Source of the DNA: Elephas maximus indicus
Lineage: Eukaryota; Chordata; Mammalia; Proboscidea; Elephantidae
Direction: 5' to 3'
DNA: 64,000 nt
NCBI RefSeq assembly: GCF_024166365.1
Contig: NC_064834.1
Coordinates: 72,122,001-72,186,000 of the forward strand
Positions 60,982-64,000 of this stretch are shown here, piece after piece (within the stretch, counting starts at the first letter, position 1; each line of letters begins with the position of its first letter). A program made the position numbers and the translations under genes. The notes under the pieces are model-generated. The model was not told the DNA's origin and searched no databases. It saw only the letters and a list, made by a program, of their open reading frames with translations.

Positions 60982-62835
60982 CTGGTTGTCAATAACATAA
61001 TTATTATTATTTCTCCCTATGCTTAAGAACATAGTCCTTACAACAATTTCACATAGAATCTAACTTAAATCTCATAATGACTTAAAAAGGTAACAAAAAC
61101 AGACATGATTTCCACTGCACAGATAAAAAAGTACAATCATGCCAAGGTACTGATAGATCCTATGATATGCCCCCAAATCACATAACGGTAGTGCTGAACT
61201 CAGAATCAGACTCTTGATTTCTGTTCTCATTCCACACCTAAATCTAAAAATATTCACAATTCTTTAAAGTAGCTTCAAAATCACTTCCACATATCTTAAA
61301 AACCACAGCCCAATTCAATACCCACAAGGACTCTGCTTGGCATCAAGGGCGAAGAGATGAGAGGAGCCTGGGGAGTCAGGCACTCACTATCTGCGGGGGT
61401 GGGGGGGCTTCAGCACCGAGAGGTCACCGCAGGGTGCCAGCACTGGGTGCGAGGAAGCACCAGGGAGATGCAGCAGGTCAGCATGGAGACACTGCTGAGA
61501 CGAGCAACAAGGAATCCGCTTTTGTTGGAGTCGCGGCGGGAGCTTTCTTGAAGCCGGCCCTTCTGCAGTGTGTCTGAAAGGCTGAGTAGCACCACGTTTG
61601 GAAAAAAAAAAAAAGGGAGGCACTTACCAACAGCAAGTACAGATCCAAGACCTACATAGCTGTCTCCTTCCTGAGCTCCCAAATACCTGTCCATCGTAAC
61701 TTCACCACACGGGGGTGACGTGAGCTCTGCAGATCATAGATGGGCCTGTGTCTACAGCTGGGGAAGCTTTATCTTTAGTCTCCCATTTAGAATGAACTGA
61801 CTAGGTCAGTTATAACAAGAAACTCCATCTTCTCGCTGAACAAATGCCAATATCCATAAATTCAAATTTGTTACCAGTAGATACCTTTCCTCTTTAATAC
61901 AAAATGATGTATTCAAAGCAATTTTCAAGTTCATGAATGGATCCAACTATAACCTGGTATTATTAGGAGGGATATTATCAAATTACATTCTGGTTCCTTT
62001 CACCTTACTACATATTCCTATCTTTCTAGGTTTCCACAGAAGGACTTTTTATAACTGAATGCACAATTGATGAAAAATAAAAGAAAAACTTATTTACATT
62101 ATAATGGAAAATTCCCCAAACAATCCCGAAGAAAGCGCTGAAATTATTAACCATTGTTTTTTTTAAACAAATTCACAATATTATAAAAGTCTACTCTTTG
62201 ATTATAACACAGAAATACATGATTTTAGTTTTTAAAGGGTTTACATCTTTTAAAAATCTTACTTATTTTTTGACCTTTGTAAGAAGACATGTGAACCTCT
62301 ATGCATTCAGTACCTCGTGTGTTTGCAAATCTGACACAGAGAATTCTCTTTGAATAGTAAATATTTCTTTGTATGGGTTTAAACAACATGCAAATGAGAA
62401 GTCATTTCTTTAATTAAAGTTAAAGGACTTGAGACATTTTTTTTCCTCAGGAAAAAAAAAATCAGAAAGTAAAGAAATGCTTTCATATGATATTCAACCA
62501 AGTTAGCATTCTTGGCTTTTAACTGGAAACATCTGGGGATGGGCTTGGCCAATTGCAATAAAATTGAAGTTACCAATTCACACCCTGCCATTTTGATGAT
62601 ATTTTGTTTTTACAGTTTTCAAATCAAAACCAAACAGCCTTTCCTTTGAACTCTGGTCCTGAAGCAAAGATCTTTACGAGATTTCACTCTCAAGAATACT
62701 TTATAAATATTTTGAAAAATAGGACAGATTTTGTGAGTATCTGAGAAGACAATAAACCAGCAGAGTCTGTTTTCTAAGTTCAAGTTAAATTAAAATGTAA
62801 GAACTCCAGAAAGACAATTATTATTTAAATACACA

Positions 62836-62858
62836 GATGCACACACACACACACACAG
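62836..62858 (+). repeat. (CA)n microsatellite
   Basis: About eleven uninterrupted CA units. A similar (TG)n run is at about 56387-56408 inside the L1 ORF1/ORF2 junction region. Confidence 0.9.
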
Positions 62859-64000
62859 AACACCAGTAGCTCTGAACAAAGAAGAAAGATTAAACAGACA
62901 TTTAAGTCTTTTATCGGGAAGGTTGATGTGGTATCCCGTTTTTCTTCCATAAATCTGTTGATTTTACTAAAACTAATTGCTTAAAGGGAAGCTCTAATGC
63001 TACATAAACAAAAACAGTTCAGAATAATCACTGGAGTGGGGCTGTACCTCCAGAGAAGGCAAAGAAAACTAAGGGCTTATGAAATCCAGCCTTCTCCCTG
63101 AAAGACAACACCAGTGGAATCCTGTCCGCAAAGTACACGGCAGACCCCCTGCTCCCTGACTTCATCACATAAACAGGGACTGACTTTATCAGTCCCCAGG
63201 AGAGTGCTTGAGAAGTAACTCTAGCCGCTCGGTTTTCAAAAACTGTGTTTGGATTGTGCCACACTCAGTTGGCGAGGTGAGCCAAGACCCGGGAAGACAA
63301 AGGGCCTGAACATCTGAAGCTGTTTGTGTTCCCAAAACTCTCCAAGCCGACATATGTGCTCCACGTGCTGCTGGCTACGCTATGAACACTTAAAAATACA
63401 GATTTTTTCCACGGACACAGAAAGTGATGGTATTCTGTGTTTCTTTAATTAAAATCCAAGGGTTCTCAAAGGTTGCAGGACTTACTTTAAAGCTTCTTTA
63501 AGACTGGGCTATTTATTTTACTATTAGCAAATAATAGAGAGTAAAGATTCTAATTCAGTTTTAATCACAATTTTTGCTTTTATTCTGGAAACCTTGGGTT
63601 AATCTTTTTTTCTTCCAGAAAATACAAAGAAAGCCTGTGAAGGAAGGATTCAGGGAGTCAATTTTCAGGCCAAACTTAATTGCAAACTTAAGGGTCATAA
63701 GTTGAAAGGGACAAAAAAGAAAAAAAAAAAGATAAAGACAAAATGCTAAGGCTAAAGAAAAGAAAATGAAAAAGATAAACTCCAAAGCTTCTTATTTTCT
63801 GTTAAAAAATTAAATATGTATACGAATATTTATGTGTATATGTGTGTAAATACATACGTGGCCTTCAATCATATTGGTCAAAAGAATCGCTTTTGATATT
63901 TGTTTGATTTCTTAGGCTACTGTTGGGAAAATGGCGCTTAGAGTCACTGATTCTGACACAATGCTAGCTGAGCCGCCCTCCTCATCTGGACAGGGTTCCT

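Noticed and set aside
61340..61620. GC-rich patch with small frames on both strands, considered as an extra ATE1 exon
   Set aside because: No match to any ATE1 segment I know and no convincing splice-bounded frame.

Overview
This is a mammalian genomic window, almost certainly from an elephant or another close afrotherian. It carries about 26 tRNA-derived AfroSINE copies, recognisable by the 5' 'GGAGCCCTGGTGG' or 'GGAAACCCTGGTGG' head, the 'GCTGCTAACC' box and the 'GAGTCGGAATCGACTCGACGG' tail. It also carries several copies of the RTE LINE whose tail those SINEs share, and afrotherian L1 elements with their own 3' UTR type. Ancient MIR, L2, L1M and DNA-transposon fossils complete a normal placental background. 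There is no prokaryotic gene organisation.

The only host gene I can support is ATE1 (arginyl-tRNA--protein transferase 1), on the minus strand. Its two last coding exons are at 39140-39260 and 17315-17493. They join in frame with correct splice sites and end at the normal ATE1 C-terminus. The intron between them is about 21.6 kb. All of 39261-64000 is upstream intron in which I found no further ATE1 exon. From 17314 down to roughly 13.9 kb the sequence is the probable 3' UTR. Below that it is intergenic DNA downstream of ATE1.

Layout: 1-13.8 kb, intergenic with SINEs, an L1M 3' end split by a SINE, L2/MIR pieces and a palindromic DNA-transposon fossil. 13.9-17.3 kb, ATE1 3' UTR candidate with one SINE. 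17.5-39.1 kb, last ATE1 intron, with an L1 split by a 5'-inverted RTE (18.8-22.5 kb), an old L1 carrying two SINEs (24.0-24.9 kb), a solo LTR with a 5-bp target duplication (27.2-27.7 kb), a second 5'-inverted RTE (28.7-30.6 kb) and an L1 3' UTR (34.4-35.0 kb). 39.3-64 kb, upstream intron, with an L1 that has its 5' end but stops in ORF2 at a poly(A) run (41.1-45.3 kb), a nearly complete minus-strand L1 (51.45-58.3 kb) containing an RTE tail and a head-to-head SINE chimera, and older L1/L2 pieces.

No undescribed gene system is visible. What merits a second look is retrotransposition structure: 5' inversions in RTE, a chimeric SINE inside one target duplication, premature polyadenylation of an L1, and an L1 5' UTR built of degenerate tandem units. 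The rapidly diverging GC-rich last exon of ATE1 is also notable. All ORF1, ORF2 and RTE reading frames here are broken. Repeat family names are from recognition by eye, without a library search.
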